Shown here piece by piece: positions 24,592 to 34,107 of a stretch of 44,794 bases of DNA (its first letter is position 1; every line of letters begins with the position of its first letter). The notes beneath the pieces were generated by a model, which saw only the letters and a list, made by a program, of their open reading frames with translations, was not told where the DNA came from and ran no database searches. A program made the position numbers and the translations under genes. The stretch lies in the NCBI GenBank assembly GCA_035266865.1, contig DATFMR010000170.1, forward strand, positions 1-44,794, in the 5' to 3' direction. Source of the stretch: JAKAGZ01 sp035266865. GTDB lineage: Bacteria; Bacteroidota; Ignavibacteria; Ignavibacteriales; Ignavibacteriaceae.

Positions 24592-26034
24592 CTATTTGAT
24601 ATTTTTATTTTTAATACTAAGAACACTTCCAATACAAACCGTAGCGATCACACCAATTATTGTGAACCACGTCCAAGCAACAAGTTTAAGTGAAATTACA
24701 ACTATCATAATTAAAATACCCGATACGAATCCAATCAGCGCTTCTTTTTCTTTTACTTTCTTATTTAGAACTCCCAACAGGAAAGTACCGAGCAAGCCCC
24801 CGTATGTAAATGAAGCAATACTCAGTGCAAGTTCAACTACTGCGCGGGAAGTGTTCATAAAAAATAAAGCTGATAGAATAAGAAGTCCCGCCCAGGCTAT
24901 TGTAAATAACCGAGAGATTTTGAGTTTCTTATCCTCGACAATATCTTTACCGAAAAACGGGATATAAAGATCGTGTACAGTTGAAGAAGAAAGAGAACTC
25001 ATTGAACCTGCAAGTGTGGACATTGCTGCCGCAAAGAGTCCGGCGATGATTATTCCAGTTACTCCCGGAGGCAAAACATTTATAATAAACGTCGGGAAAA
25101 TTTCATCCGATTTTATATTCAGAGTGCCGTAAAAAGCATAAAGCATTACTCCAAGTGCCAGGAATATTGCAAATTGAATTATTACAACAATCCCACTCCC
25201 GATTATCGCTTTCTGACTATCTTTTAAATTTTTAGTTGAGAGTAATCTCTGAACTATCAACTGGTCTGTTCCGTGTGAAGCCATTGAAAGAAAAGCCCCG
25301 CCAACAAGTCCGCCAATTAATGTGTATGGCTGACTGAAAAATCCGGCGAATCCATTTTCAAACCCAAAATGAATTATATTAAGTTTATCTGCCTGTGCTG
25401 CAGCTGTTTTAACAGAACTCCAACCATCCGGCAGCAGGTTTAGAAGAAAGATTCCTGCAACAATTGCTCCCCCCAGGTAAATGAACATCTGTATAACATC
25501 CACCCAGATTATTCCTTTTAATCCACCTGTATAAGTATATATAAGTGAAACCACGGCAATAATTAAAATCGCGGTTGGATAATTTATATCCAGCATAAGT
25601 TTCAATGGAATTGCGGTTGCGAAAAGCCTCACACCATCTGCAGCAGTGCGGGTAAATAAAAATACGACCGATGCAAAAGACCTTGTCCTTCCACCAAAGC
25701 GGTTTTGCAGAAAAGTATATGCGGTTTTTAGATCGCCTTTATCGTAGGCGGGAAGAAAAAGATATGCAACAATTATTCTGCCTATTAAGTAACCAAAAGT
25801 AACCTGCAAAAAATTAAGATTTGCAATGTAAGCAAGACCGGGAATTGAGATAAATGTTAAAGTGCTCGTTTCTGCAGCAACTATCGAAAAACAAACCGCC
25901 CACCAGGGCACATTTTTAGAACCGGCAAAATAATCATTAACGGTTTTTTGTTTGCCACCGGAAATGATACCAAACAGCGCTACACCGATTAAATAAATAA
26001 TAATAATTATTAAATCGAGTGTTCTGTCTTCCAA
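24592..26034 (-). CDS. Sodium:solute symporter (SGLT-like)
   Basis: A 480-residue membrane transporter with about 13 hydrophobic helices, SSS family. Conserved segments include TVNDYFAGSKNVPWWAV after helix 1, the AAETSTLTFISIPGLAY sodium-site helix, and YTYTGGLKGIIWVDVIQMF, which is characteristic of sodium-coupled solute carriers. The transported solute could be a sugar, organic acid or vitamin. It begins nine bases after the STAS-protein gene and ends six bases before the propeller lipoprotein gene, so the arrangement STAS, symporter, lipoprotein, CDF reads as one operon. It is only distantly similar to the other SSS gene at 17751-19499. Confidence 0.88.
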   Translation of the reverse strand: MEDRTLDLIIIIIYLIGVALFGIISGGKQKTVNDYFAGSKNVPWWAVCFSIVAAETSTLTFISIPGLAYIANLNFLQVTFGYLIGRIIVAYLFLPAYDKGDLKTAYTFLQNRFGGRTRSFASVVFLFTRTAADGVRLFATAIPLKLMLDINYPTAILIIAVVSLIYTYTGGLKGIIWVDVIQMFIYLGGAIVAGIFLLNLLPDGWSSVKTAAAQADKLNIIHFGFENGFAGFFSQPYTLIGGLVGGAFLSMASHGTDQLIVQRLLSTKNLKDSQKAIIGSGIVVIIQFAIFLALGVMLYAFYGTLNIKSDEIFPTFIINVLPPGVTGIIIAGLFAAAMSTLAGSMSSLSSSTVHDLYIPFFGKDIVEDKKLKISRLFTIAWAGLLILSALFFMNTSRAVVELALSIASFTYGGLLGTFLLGVLNKKVKEKEALIGFVSGILIMIVVISLKLVAWTWFTIIGVIATVCIGSVLSIKNKNIK

Positions 26035-26043
26035 ATGCTAGCC

Positions 26044-26391
26044 TTATACTTTGTTCAGTTCTGCAAACGCTTCATCTACTGTTTTGCAGACAGGCAGGAC
26101 TCTTTCGAGCTGTGTGATTTTAATTAATGAGTAAACTTTTTCTGAGGGGGCAGCAATTCTCATACTTCCGCCAGAGGAATTTAGAATTCTGTTTGCAACA
26201 AGGAGTGAACTTAAACCGGAACTATCACATGCTTCAACTTCACTTAAATCGACAATTAATTTATTTGCACCTTCAACTTTTAACAGGAGGGTAAATTCCC
26301 CTTTAACCAGGCCTGATATATTTGTGTCAAGTCTTGTCTCATTCAATTTAAAAATTGTAATATCTTCTATTTTTTTTATTTCAAAATTCAT
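26044..26391 (-). CDS. STAS-domain anti-sigma-factor antagonist-like protein
   Basis: A 115-residue single STAS domain, starting at the ATG at 26391 that follows TAGGAC; an upstream reading from 26418 would overlap the previous gene and lacks support. The phosphorylation loop reads EACDSSGLSSLL with Ser57/Ser58, the canonical target of an RsbW/SpoIIAB-type kinase. The alternating strands and helices (IVDLSEVEACDSSG, GGSMRIAAPSEKVYSLIK) fit the family. Partner kinase, phosphatase and sigma factor genes are not in the window, so what it controls is unknown. It sits between a DUF6913-like gene and a sodium:solute symporter in a tight run. Confidence 0.85.
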   Translation of the reverse strand: MNFEIKKIEDITIFKLNETRLDTNISGLVKGEFTLLLKVEGANKLIVDLSEVEACDSSGLSSLLVANRILNSSGGSMRIAAPSEKVYSLIKITQLERVLPVCKTVDEAFAELNKV

Positions 26392-26399
26392 ATTTTGTC

Positions 26400-26930
26400 C
26401 TAAAACATTTGTAGGCAATTTAACAAATTTTTATAAGAAATCTTCGGATTATCTTCATTGTCATTAATCTGGATATTGTAAAATTTATCAGAATTGCTCT
26501 TTTTAAAACCAACCCTCATAGAACTTTTCACAAGATTACCTGAAAAACTACAAAACAGATTTTTGCCGCGATTTAAATCAATTACGGCATCAAAACTTTT
26601 GTCACTCAATTTGTTAACCAGTTTTTTACTCGGAAGTTTTAATTTTGAAACATCAATCAATCCATATTCGATCGTTGCAGGACGATATTTTTGATCTATT
26701 AAGGACCTTCTGAAATCATAACTGAAAACTGTAATATGTTTGCCTTGTTCGTCCAGAAATTTAAGAACTTCCATACTTTGATTAAAATCTTCCTCATTTT
26801 CCGGCATTATTACAAGAATGTTGAATGCCCTTTGAAATATTTTTGAAAAAGACTGATGATTAGTATCCTTTTTTTTCAGTTTTCGGTTTACAATAAAGTT
26901 TGCGATTTTTTCTTTGAAGTATTTTATCAT
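26400..26930 (-). CDS. DUF6913-like protein of unknown function
   Basis: A 176-residue soluble protein with a basic start (residues 1-25), then a Rossmann-like alpha/beta arrangement: NILVIMPENEED, ITVFSYDFRRS, DAVIDLNRGKN and RVGFKKSN. It resembles the N-terminal half of heptosyltransferase-like (GT9) folds, as the Bacteroidota DUF6913 proteins do, but is too short for a whole glycosyltransferase. I infer no reaction. It begins 67 bases after the ligA stop and ends nine bases before the STAS start, in the same direction. The family assignment is from memory of its general form. Confidence 0.6.
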   Translation of the reverse strand: MIKYFKEKIANFIVNRKLKKKDTNHQSFSKIFQRAFNILVIMPENEEDFNQSMEVLKFLDEQGKHITVFSYDFRRSLIDQKYRPATIEYGLIDVSKLKLPSKKLVNKLSDKSFDAVIDLNRGKNLFCSFSGNLVKSSMRVGFKKSNSDKFYNIQINDNEDNPKISYKNLLNCLQMF

Positions 26931-26997
26931 TTTTATGAATGACCTTTTCAGTAATTACTTAAAATTTTAAATAATCCCAGTACTTTAATATACTTGT

Positions 26998-29025
26998 TTA
27001 TCCTTCAGCTTCAGTAATTTTTTTCATAAACTCATCATTTTTCAAAACGGGGATTCTGAGTTTTTCGGCTTTTGTAAGTTTCGATCCGGCATTTTCTCCA
27101 CAAATTAAATAGTTAGTGTTTTTACTTACACTGGAAGTGACCTTACCGCCAAATCCTGTTACCTTTTCAGCAGCCTCCTCCCTTGAGAATTCGGAAAGTG
27201 TACCTGTAATTACAAATGTCTTGCCTGTGAAAAATGTATCCTTCGTTGCTTTTTTCTCTGATTTAAAATTAAGTCCATGTTTTTTCAGACTTTCAATTAT
27301 TATTACATTTTTTTTATTAGAAAAAAACTCTATTACGCTTGTACTTATACTTGGACCTATATCGTAAATTGCTGAAATATCTTCTTCACTTGCAGACATT
27401 AACTTTTCCATATTACCAAAATGATCTGCTAATTTTTTTGCCGCTCCGGCACCAACATATCTTATTCCGATAGCAAAAAGAACTTTTGAGAATGGCTGCT
27501 TTTTGCTTTCTTCAATTGCATTTAGAAGATTATCTACACTTTTTTCCCCAAGTCTTTCTACGGCGATTAGTTCATCTCTTTTTTTCTTTAAATCAAAGAT
27601 TTTATCGTATGATTTTAACAAATCTTTATCGACGAATAGATCAATGAGTGCTTCGCCAAGTCCTTCAATATCCATTGCTCCGCGCGAGGCAAAATGTTCA
27701 AGGCGTCCTTTAATTTGTGCCGGACATTCTGTATTCTGGCAGTAATATGCTACTTCTTCTTCTGGTTTAAATAAGGGTGATTTGCAAATCGGACATTTAT
27801 CCGGCGGGTTTGTGGATTTAACATTTCTTGCTCTTTCTTCAAGAACAACCGAAACGACCTTAGGAATTACATCACCACCTTTTTCAATTATTACTTTATC
27901 GCCTTCGCGTATATCTTTCCTTTTGATTTCATCAAAATTGTGCAAAGTCGCCCTGCTGATTGTTGAACCGGCAAGTAAAACAGGATCTAGTTCTGCAACC
28001 GGGGTAATAGCGCCGGTTCTTCCAACCTGCCAGGTTATCTTATTTATTTTTGTGAATGCCTGTTTCGCTTTAAATTTATAAGCAACAGCCCATCTTGGTG
28101 ATTTTGCAATGTTTCCAAGTATTTTCTGATGACGGACAGAATTTACTTTTATTACCGCACCGTCAATTTCATATTCAAGTGAGTTTCTTTTTTCCTCAAG
28201 TTTATGGCATTCTTCCAGTGCCTGCTGAATGCTTTTACAAATTTTATGTTCCGGGTTTACGTGGAAACCCAGTTTTTTCAGGATCCCAAGGTTTTCAAAT
28301 TGCGATTTAAATTCTTCTTCAGCACTCAAAAGTGTGTAAAGGAAAATATTTAAGGGCCGCTTTGCTACAATTTGTGGATCCTGCATTTTTAAAGTACCGG
28401 CAGAAGAATTCCTTGGATTAGCAAATAATTTTTCCCCGTTCCTTTCTCGTTCTTTATTTAAATTATGAAAGTCCTCAATTTTCATGAATATTTCACCACG
28501 GACTTCAATATTATTTAATTTATAAGAAACAGATTTAACTTTGTTAAGCTTCAGCGGAATCGATTTAATGGTCTTTACATTTGCAGTTATCTCCTCACCA
28601 GTAGTACCGTCTCCCCTGGTTGCCGCTGTTTTCAAATACCCGTCAACATAATTAATGCTGACCGAGGCACCATCTATTTTCATTTCAACAATGTATTCAA
28701 CTTTTTCATTTTCAGGCAATGCTTCTCTAACCCGCCTGTCAAAATCAAAAAGCTCTTGCTCATTATAAGTGTTTGCAAGACTCAGCATAGGTACCTGATG
28801 AGTAACAGGATTGAAATCTTTTGTAAGATCTTTTCCTACTCTTTGTGTTGGTGAGTCAGGTGTGATTAAACCAGGATTTTCATCTTCGAGTTTTTCGAGT
28901 TCTTTTACGAGCTTGTCATATTGCTCATCACCTAAAACAGGTTCCGCGAGAACATAATATTTGTAATCATATTCTCTGATCAGCTCCCTCAATTTTTCTA
29001 TTCTTTTCTTTGCTGACTGGGACAT
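26998..29025 (-). CDS. ligA: NAD-dependent DNA ligase LigA
   Basis: A 675-residue ligase that seals nicks in replication and repair using NAD. Domains in order: Ia (about 1-75, YDYKYYVL, SPTQRVG), adenylation domain with AMP-acceptor K116 in MKIDGAS, OB fold (about 320-400), four-cysteine zinc finger (CPIC and CQNTECPAQ), helix-hairpin-helix region (GLGEALIDLF, GIRYVGAGAA) and C-terminal BRCT (FVITGTLSEFSREEA). Length is standard. The ATG directly follows the stop of the RodZ-like gene with no gap, so the two are co-expressed. No unusual residue is seen. Confidence 0.96.
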   Translation of the reverse strand: MSQSAKKRIEKLRELIREYDYKYYVLAEPVLGDEQYDKLVKELEKLEDENPGLITPDSPTQRVGKDLTKDFNPVTHQVPMLSLANTYNEQELFDFDRRVREALPENEKVEYIVEMKIDGASVSINYVDGYLKTAATRGDGTTGEEITANVKTIKSIPLKLNKVKSVSYKLNNIEVRGEIFMKIEDFHNLNKERERNGEKLFANPRNSSAGTLKMQDPQIVAKRPLNIFLYTLLSAEEEFKSQFENLGILKKLGFHVNPEHKICKSIQQALEECHKLEEKRNSLEYEIDGAVIKVNSVRHQKILGNIAKSPRWAVAYKFKAKQAFTKINKITWQVGRTGAITPVAELDPVLLAGSTISRATLHNFDEIKRKDIREGDKVIIEKGGDVIPKVVSVVLEERARNVKSTNPPDKCPICKSPLFKPEEEVAYYCQNTECPAQIKGRLEHFASRGAMDIEGLGEALIDLFVDKDLLKSYDKIFDLKKKRDELIAVERLGEKSVDNLLNAIEESKKQPFSKVLFAIGIRYVGAGAAKKLADHFGNMEKLMSASEEDISAIYDIGPSISTSVIEFFSNKKNVIIIESLKKHGLNFKSEKKATKDTFFTGKTFVITGTLSEFSREEAAEKVTGFGGKVTSSVSKNTNYLICGENAGSKLTKAEKLRIPVLKNDEFMKKITEAEG

Positions 29026-29916
29026 TTAATTTTGATTAAACGTTGGTTCTGATGCCAAGTATTTTAACCCGTCTTTATCTATTGAAAGGTATTTTACTTT
29101 GTTTTTTTCACCTGCAAAATTGAGGTCTTTATCTCCCAATTTAAAATGAGTTCCTCCTGAATTCCCAACTATCATACTATAATTAGATGCCGCTTTTATA
29201 GTTTTTGTGTGATTTGGGAATAAACTAAATTCTACTACCTTATTTCCATCGATACTTATTTTTAGCCACGAAGTATCGGATGCACTAATTGAAAGCTCAA
29301 GGCTGTCAATAACAACGGGTTTAGCTTTTTTTTCACCTTCTTTTTCAGCGGTATATCTTTGAAGATTTTCCTGCTGTACTTCTTCATATGGTTTTTCGGC
29401 AATTATTATATCTGATCCTGTTTTTATAAACAGGAAATAAACTATCAAAAAAAGGACTATTACACTTCCTGCTATCATAATACCAAGGAGCGCTTTGTTA
29501 TTTTTTACTCTATTAAAAGCATTAGCAGGTTCTGTAACTCCGCCGCTTACAGAATTTTCCTGAAATAATTTTGCACTTTGATCCCTTTTGCTTTTGGGCT
29601 TCTTTTGGGTCCCGACATTAGATTGTTTCTTTTCATCAGTGGCTTTTTCGCCTCCCTTAATATACTCTTCTTCATATTGTTTACCTTCTTTAGCTGCTTC
29701 ATATTTTTTAATTGTAGCAACTTCATCAAGTCCAACAATTTTGGCATACTGCTTTATAAAAGCTTTTACATAAATTTCAGGTAAAAATGAAAAATCACCC
29801 CGGTCAATAGACTCTATATATTTTAGATCTATACGGGATTTCTGGGCAATCTGCTGAAGAGAAACATTATTATTCTCTCGCGCACTTTTTAATTCCTCTG
29901 CAAATTTATCTAACAT
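29026..29916 (-). CDS. RodZ-like helix-turn-helix membrane protein
   Basis: A 296-residue single-pass protein with N-terminal helix-turn-helix HTH_25 (about 1-70; LQQIAQKSRIDLKYIESIDRG), a charged low-complexity linker rich in lysine (75-120), one membrane helix at about 142-164 and a C-terminal beta domain of the DUF4115 type (about 205-290). This is the RodZ layout: cytoplasmic HTH binds MreB, and the periplasmic part influences cell shape. The full length and intact HTH support RodZ, but generic HTH-membrane proteins share the layout, so no gene symbol is fixed. It lies between rsmB and ligA; mreB is not in the window. Confidence 0.8.
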   Translation of the reverse strand: MLDKFAEELKSARENNNVSLQQIAQKSRIDLKYIESIDRGDFSFLPEIYVKAFIKQYAKIVGLDEVATIKKYEAAKEGKQYEEEYIKGGEKATDEKKQSNVGTQKKPKSKRDQSAKLFQENSVSGGVTEPANAFNRVKNNKALLGIMIAGSVIVLFLIVYFLFIKTGSDIIIAEKPYEEVQQENLQRYTAEKEGEKKAKPVVIDSLELSISASDTSWLKISIDGNKVVEFSLFPNHTKTIKAASNYSMIVGNSGGTHFKLGDKDLNFAGEKNKVKYLSIDKDGLKYLASEPTFNQN

Positions 29917-29954
29917 AATGCAGCAATCCTTAAATTCTAATTACTAAATATAAA

Positions 29955-31328
29955 CTACTCTGTTTTAACCAATTTTGCCGCAAAAGCCCCATCCATTTGA
30001 TGAATATGTGGAAAAGTCTGAATACAGCCATTTTCATCAACCAGTTCTTTAGGAAACTGTTCAGCAGCATTAATAAGCTTAAAGTTTTTATGTTCTTTTA
30101 AGAACTTTTCAACTACTTCAAAATTCTCTTCCCGCTCAATAGAACAGGTACTATAAACAAGCACTCCTTCTTTTTTAACAAGTGTGGCTGCTTTATTTAA
30201 AAGCCTATATTGGATCTCTGTCAAATTTCTAATATCAAGGAGATCCTTTTTCCATTTAATGTCCGGTTTCTTGGATAATGTTCCAGTTCCTGAACAAGGA
30301 ACATCTGCCAGTACTCTGTCAAATAGGATTTCATTATTATATTCCAATCCATCTGCTTCAACAGATCTGATACTTTTAAATCCAAGACGCATTATATTTT
30401 TATTGAATATTTTTAATCTACTTCCAAACCTGTCAATTGCAACAATCTCCCCCTCGTCCTGCATAAGACCTGCCATATAAGCTGTTTTACCCCCTGGAGC
30501 CGCACACAAATCCAAAATTCTTAAGCCAGGCGCAACACTTAGTAATCGACAGGCAAGACCGGCGCTTTCGTCCTGAATATTAAAAAACCCTTTCCCATAA
30601 TAATCCCAGGCAGTTATGTTTGTAAGATTCTGAAGCTGGAAAAATTCGGGTAGATATTTTCCCTGAATAAATTTCAGATTTACTGAATTTAAAAGTTTTT
30701 TAAATTCCTCCGGATCAGTTTTTAAAGCATTTATTTTTAAAGTAAGAAATGGTTTTTCATTATTTGTTGCCAGAAGTTTTTCCGTTTGTTCACGTCCGAA
30801 TCTCTTTAAATATCTTTTAACCATCCATACCGGGTGAGAATAATATGCAGTTAAATAACCGGGAAGATCAGCCTCGGGATCCGGGTAGCGAATTGCATTT
30901 TTACTTCGTATAATATTCCTTAAAATCGCATTTGTAAGATCAGCAGGCTTTTGCCCTTGCAGTTTTTTTACAAATTCTACGGCTTCATTAACCGCGGCAT
31001 AATCCGGAACTCGATCGAGAAACAAAATTTGGTAAAGTGCGACCCTCAAACCATTTTTAAGATTAGGAATTGCCTTTGAAAACTGGCCTTTGTAAAAGCC
31101 ATTCAATACCCAGTCTAGCCTTCCACCCCACCTGACTACACCATGAACGATTTCATACAACAATGCTTTATCAGGACCGCTTAATTCGGCATTTTTTAAT
31201 TCATTATCCAGTAATTTTTCAAGGTATGCATCCGTGCGTTCCACTCTATTTAGAATGCTAACCGCCAAACCTCTTACTCCTTCGTAAAGATCTCTAACTT
31301 TATGCTCTTCAAACTGAACTGTATCCAC
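29955..31328 (-). CDS. rsmB: 16S rRNA (cytosine-967-C5)-methyltransferase RsmB
   Basis: A 457-residue protein. Residues about 15-150 are a NusB-like RNA-binding domain (AVSILNRVE, LTNAILRNI); about 170-450 is the SAM-dependent m5C methyltransferase with motif I LCAAPGGK (274-281), C345 in DVPCSGTG and catalytic C395 in YSTCSIE. It methylates C967 of 16S rRNA in the family reference. The start is the GTG at 31328, which shares its first base with the TAG stop of the upstream GlmU-family gene (TAGTG), with GGAA upstream. It ends 38 bases before the RodZ-like gene. Confidence 0.92.
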   Translation of the reverse strand: MDTVQFEEHKVRDLYEGVRGLAVSILNRVERTDAYLEKLLDNELKNAELSGPDKALLYEIVHGVVRWGGRLDWVLNGFYKGQFSKAIPNLKNGLRVALYQILFLDRVPDYAAVNEAVEFVKKLQGQKPADLTNAILRNIIRSKNAIRYPDPEADLPGYLTAYYSHPVWMVKRYLKRFGREQTEKLLATNNEKPFLTLKINALKTDPEEFKKLLNSVNLKFIQGKYLPEFFQLQNLTNITAWDYYGKGFFNIQDESAGLACRLLSVAPGLRILDLCAAPGGKTAYMAGLMQDEGEIVAIDRFGSRLKIFNKNIMRLGFKSIRSVEADGLEYNNEILFDRVLADVPCSGTGTLSKKPDIKWKKDLLDIRNLTEIQYRLLNKAATLVKKEGVLVYSTCSIEREENFEVVEKFLKEHKNFKLINAAEQFPKELVDENGCIQTFPHIHQMDGAFAAKLVKTE

Positions 31329-32593
31329 TATAAAATTCCTTTTTTCTTTCTTTCTTCTTCAGTTAATTCAAAAATTTTTCTAAACAAATAATCATCAGCT
31401 TCTGTCATTACTTTATTTCTTCTTTTAAAAACTTTCGCAGCAGTTTCAATACTTTTTTCAACTTTATAAGTTTTTAATTCTTCGCTTCCGCCCCAACTGA
31501 ATGACGGGATATGGTTAGCAGGAAATCCTGCGCCAAATATATTACAGGAAAACCCAACACTGGTGCCTGTATTGAACATTGTATTAATAGATGATTTTGA
31601 ATGATCACCCATTATCAATCCAAGGAATTGAGAGCCGCTGTCAATTTCACTTCCATTAACTGTAACTTTAACCGAACCGTAATTATTTTTTAGATCGCTG
31701 TTGTTTGTATCTGCGCCGAGATTTGCCCAGCTGCCCAGATAAGCGTGTCCTATAAATCCAGCGTGCTGTTTATTAGTATACGGAAGCATAATCACATCTT
31801 CAACTTCACCGCCTACTTTACAAATTTTTCCAATACTTACGTTTTCATATATAGTGGCGCCGCTTTTAATTTTAGAGCCTTCGCCAATATAAGCCGGACC
31901 CTCAATTACAGCATTAGGATATATAAGTACATTTTTATCAATATAAACCGGACCATTTGATGCATCGATTACACAGCCCGGTTTTATTTCCGTACCGCTT
32001 CCGATAAAAACATTTTTTTTATTTACAAAATTAACACCGGGATGAATTTTTACTTTACTTTTTTTTGCCGGAGATTTTTTCTTTGCAGTTAGAAATTTAT
32101 AATCTTTTTTTATTTCTCCGCCGTTCCAGTTGATAAGATCCCAGATGTAATTTACGGATTCAAGATCGGCATCAATTATCTCAAGACCAGCAAAAACTTT
32201 ATCAGTAATTACATCTGGAAGATTTTCTTTTATTTGTTCCAGTCTTTTACCCGATACTTTTGCAGCCATTATCGTATTACCTGACATAAATACGCAATCG
32301 TTTTTCTTCCGGGTATCGAAAACTTTATTAAGTTTTTCATTTGTCATGAGTCGTCCATTAATAAAAAGACATTCCTTCCCCGGAATTTTATTAACCGGAA
32401 TATCCGGGTATTCACTTTGTAGTGTATTTTCCAGGTAAGGGCGGCAATGCAGTGAATATTTATATTTGGGAAAATTTCGTAATATTTTTTCTTTAAGAGT
32501 TGTAATTCCGCACACCAGTTCATAAACCGGTCTCGGGTAAATCAAAGGCTCAAGGTTTATATAATTAGCATCCTCAAATATGCAAATCTGCAT
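31328..32593 (-). CDS. GlmU-family protein with left-handed beta-helix (Bacteroidota type)
   Basis: A 421-residue protein starting MQICIFEDANYINLEPL, the signature of the alternative Bacteroidota GlmU family (sugar nucleotidyltransferase-like N half, NTP_transf_4). Residues 1-170 lack the classical LAAG pyrophosphorylase loop; about 185-360 are hexapeptide repeats (FIGSGTEIKPGCVI, VYIDKNVLIYPNAVIEGPAYIGEG) that include GAxxxNS-like and NTMFNTGTSVG segments around an IGHAYLGSWANLGADT core resembling the acetyltransferase side of GlmU. It could supply the acetyl transfer that the GlmU-like protein at 7695 seems to lack, but this is inference. It heads the nine-gene run and overlaps rsmB by one base. 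Confidence 0.8.
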   Translation of the reverse strand: MQICIFEDANYINLEPLIYPRPVYELVCGITTLKEKILRNFPKYKYSLHCRPYLENTLQSEYPDIPVNKIPGKECLFINGRLMTNEKLNKVFDTRKKNDCVFMSGNTIMAAKVSGKRLEQIKENLPDVITDKVFAGLEIIDADLESVNYIWDLINWNGGEIKKDYKFLTAKKKSPAKKSKVKIHPGVNFVNKKNVFIGSGTEIKPGCVIDASNGPVYIDKNVLIYPNAVIEGPAYIGEGSKIKSGATIYENVSIGKICKVGGEVEDVIMLPYTNKQHAGFIGHAYLGSWANLGADTNNSDLKNNYGSVKVTVNGSEIDSGSQFLGLIMGDHSKSSINTMFNTGTSVGFSCNIFGAGFPANHIPSFSWGGSEELKTYKVEKSIETAAKVFKRRNKVMTEADDYLFRKIFELTEEERKKKGIL

Positions 32594-32692
32594 AGAAATC
32601 TTTTAAATTTTAAATGAATTTAAATTTAGCATTTTTTGAGGTAATAATCTTCTGTAAAAATTGAAGTTTGTGGGGGGAAACTCCGTTTACTT

Positions 32693-32734
32693 TGTGCCTT
32701 TGCGGTAAATGAAATTCTAAATCACTAAGGCACA
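32693..32734. repeat. Inverted repeat of a dispersed type
   Basis: TGTGCCTT (32693-32700) and AAGGCACA (32727-32734) pair across a 26-base interior in a short intergenic gap. The text CTTTGTGCCTTTGCGGTAAA and the CACTAAGGCAC arm resemble dispersed intergenic elements known from Bacteroidota genomes. A terminator role for the upstream TolC gene is not possible, because that gene points away. Confidence 0.4.
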
Positions 32735-32763
32735 TAATTCACTTAGAATCACCAAGAAGCGAT

Positions 32764-34080
32764 TTACTTTGAACTTTTTATCAGCAGCCCGCTGATCCTG
32801 AGAAGGTCATCCTCAGCATTTTTAGCGCTGTATTGTGCAGAAACAAGCCTGCTTTTTGCATCAAGCATGTCTTTTTGAGATGTTCTGAAATCAAGTGGTG
32901 TTATTGTACCGACTCTCAATCTTTCAAGTGCAAGATCAGCATTCTCTTCAGCTGCTTTGTAATTTTCAGTTTCAAGCTTTATAAGCTTAAGACTGTTTTC
33001 ATACTTCTGGTAAGCATTAAGCAAAGCGGCATTTGCTATATCTTTCGCCTGGTTATATTCGTACTCGCTGTTATCGATAGCAACCTGAGCATTTTCAATT
33101 CTTCTTCTGGTGTTAAGACCGTCAAATAAATTTAGCGAAACGGTTGCACCGTAACTGAAAGAAGTCGTATTACTGGAAATGAAAAATCCTGCACCAGATT
33201 CAGATTTTGAATAATTGTAGCCCAAATTCAAACTTAACTTTGGATACATTTCCGATTTTTCAAGTTTTAGCTGAAGTTCTGAAATATTTTTGTTCTGCTG
33301 TGCGATTGTGAGATCGCTGTTTTTATCAAACATAATTGATTTCAAATCGTTGAATTTCAAATCAGTGTTTACTTCAATAGTATCTGTTGTTTTAAATTCC
33401 GAAGTAATATCTCTTCCCAATAACCTGTTTAATTTTACCTTCGCTTCCTGCAGGCTTTCTTCCTGGGTAAGTAAATTTGATTTATCGGTATTTAAATCAA
33501 CCTGGGCTTTTAAAAGATCAAACTTGGACGCAGCGCCAACGCTTTTTTCATTTTTAACAATGTCTAATCTTTCTTCGGAAATAGAAATATTCTTTTTGAT
33601 CACCTCAAGAATCAATTCCTGTCTTACAATATCGTAATAAGTTGATAAAACATCAGAGATATTTGTTTCAACGGCTTTCCTGTAATTTGTTTCCCCCATC
33701 TTTTTTAATTCTTTTAACTGATCGAGTGAGGCAAACATTTTCAGACCGTCAAAGATTGTCCAGTTTAGATTAATACCGGCAGCATAATTTTTATTTATAG
33801 CGCCATTTACGTCTACTGTTTGTCCGTTTGCGTAATTCTGTTTTGTATCATTAGATGAACGCGTGTAAGAACCGGAAGCATCGAGAGAGGGAAGAAAACC
33901 AGCATTGCCCATCGAAGCATTATTATCCGCAACATCCTTATTGTTTGATGCAATTTTAATTGAATAATTATTTTCCAATGCTATTTTGACAGCATTCTGC
34001 GGAGTAAGTAATTCCTGCGCAAATAACGAACCTGAAAATAATATAACAGCTGCTATAATTATTTTAATATTTTTTTTCAT
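32764..34080 (-). CDS. TolC-family outer-membrane efflux channel
   Basis: A 438-residue outer-membrane efflux protein with a signal peptide (hydrophobic to SLFAQ near residue 21). Two structural repeats carry the typical coiled-coil helices with ALENNYSIKIA, LTQEESLQEAKVKLNRLLG in the first half, and NAQVAIDNSEYEYNQAKD, NADLALERLRVGTITPLDF in the second. It forms a trimeric channel spanning the outer membrane and periplasm. It follows the RND pump gene by 27 bases in the order adaptor, pump, channel, which is a standard efflux operon. It is likely to share one message with them. Confidence 0.9.
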   Translation of the reverse strand: MKKNIKIIIAAVILFSGSLFAQELLTPQNAVKIALENNYSIKIASNNKDVADNNASMGNAGFLPSLDASGSYTRSSNDTKQNYANGQTVDVNGAINKNYAAGINLNWTIFDGLKMFASLDQLKELKKMGETNYRKAVETNISDVLSTYYDIVRQELILEVIKKNISISEERLDIVKNEKSVGAASKFDLLKAQVDLNTDKSNLLTQEESLQEAKVKLNRLLGRDITSEFKTTDTIEVNTDLKFNDLKSIMFDKNSDLTIAQQNKNISELQLKLEKSEMYPKLSLNLGYNYSKSESGAGFFISSNTTSFSYGATVSLNLFDGLNTRRRIENAQVAIDNSEYEYNQAKDIANAALLNAYQKYENSLKLIKLETENYKAAEENADLALERLRVGTITPLDFRTSQKDMLDAKSRLVSAQYSAKNAEDDLLRISGLLIKSSK

Positions 34081-34107
34081 ACTATTTTAATTTTTGATTT
34101 TATAAAA

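Noticed and set aside
24440..24967. 175-codon open frame on the plus strand across symporter and lipoprotein genes
   Set aside because: Spans two well-supported minus-strand genes; repetitive hydrophobic translation is the antisense of membrane helices.
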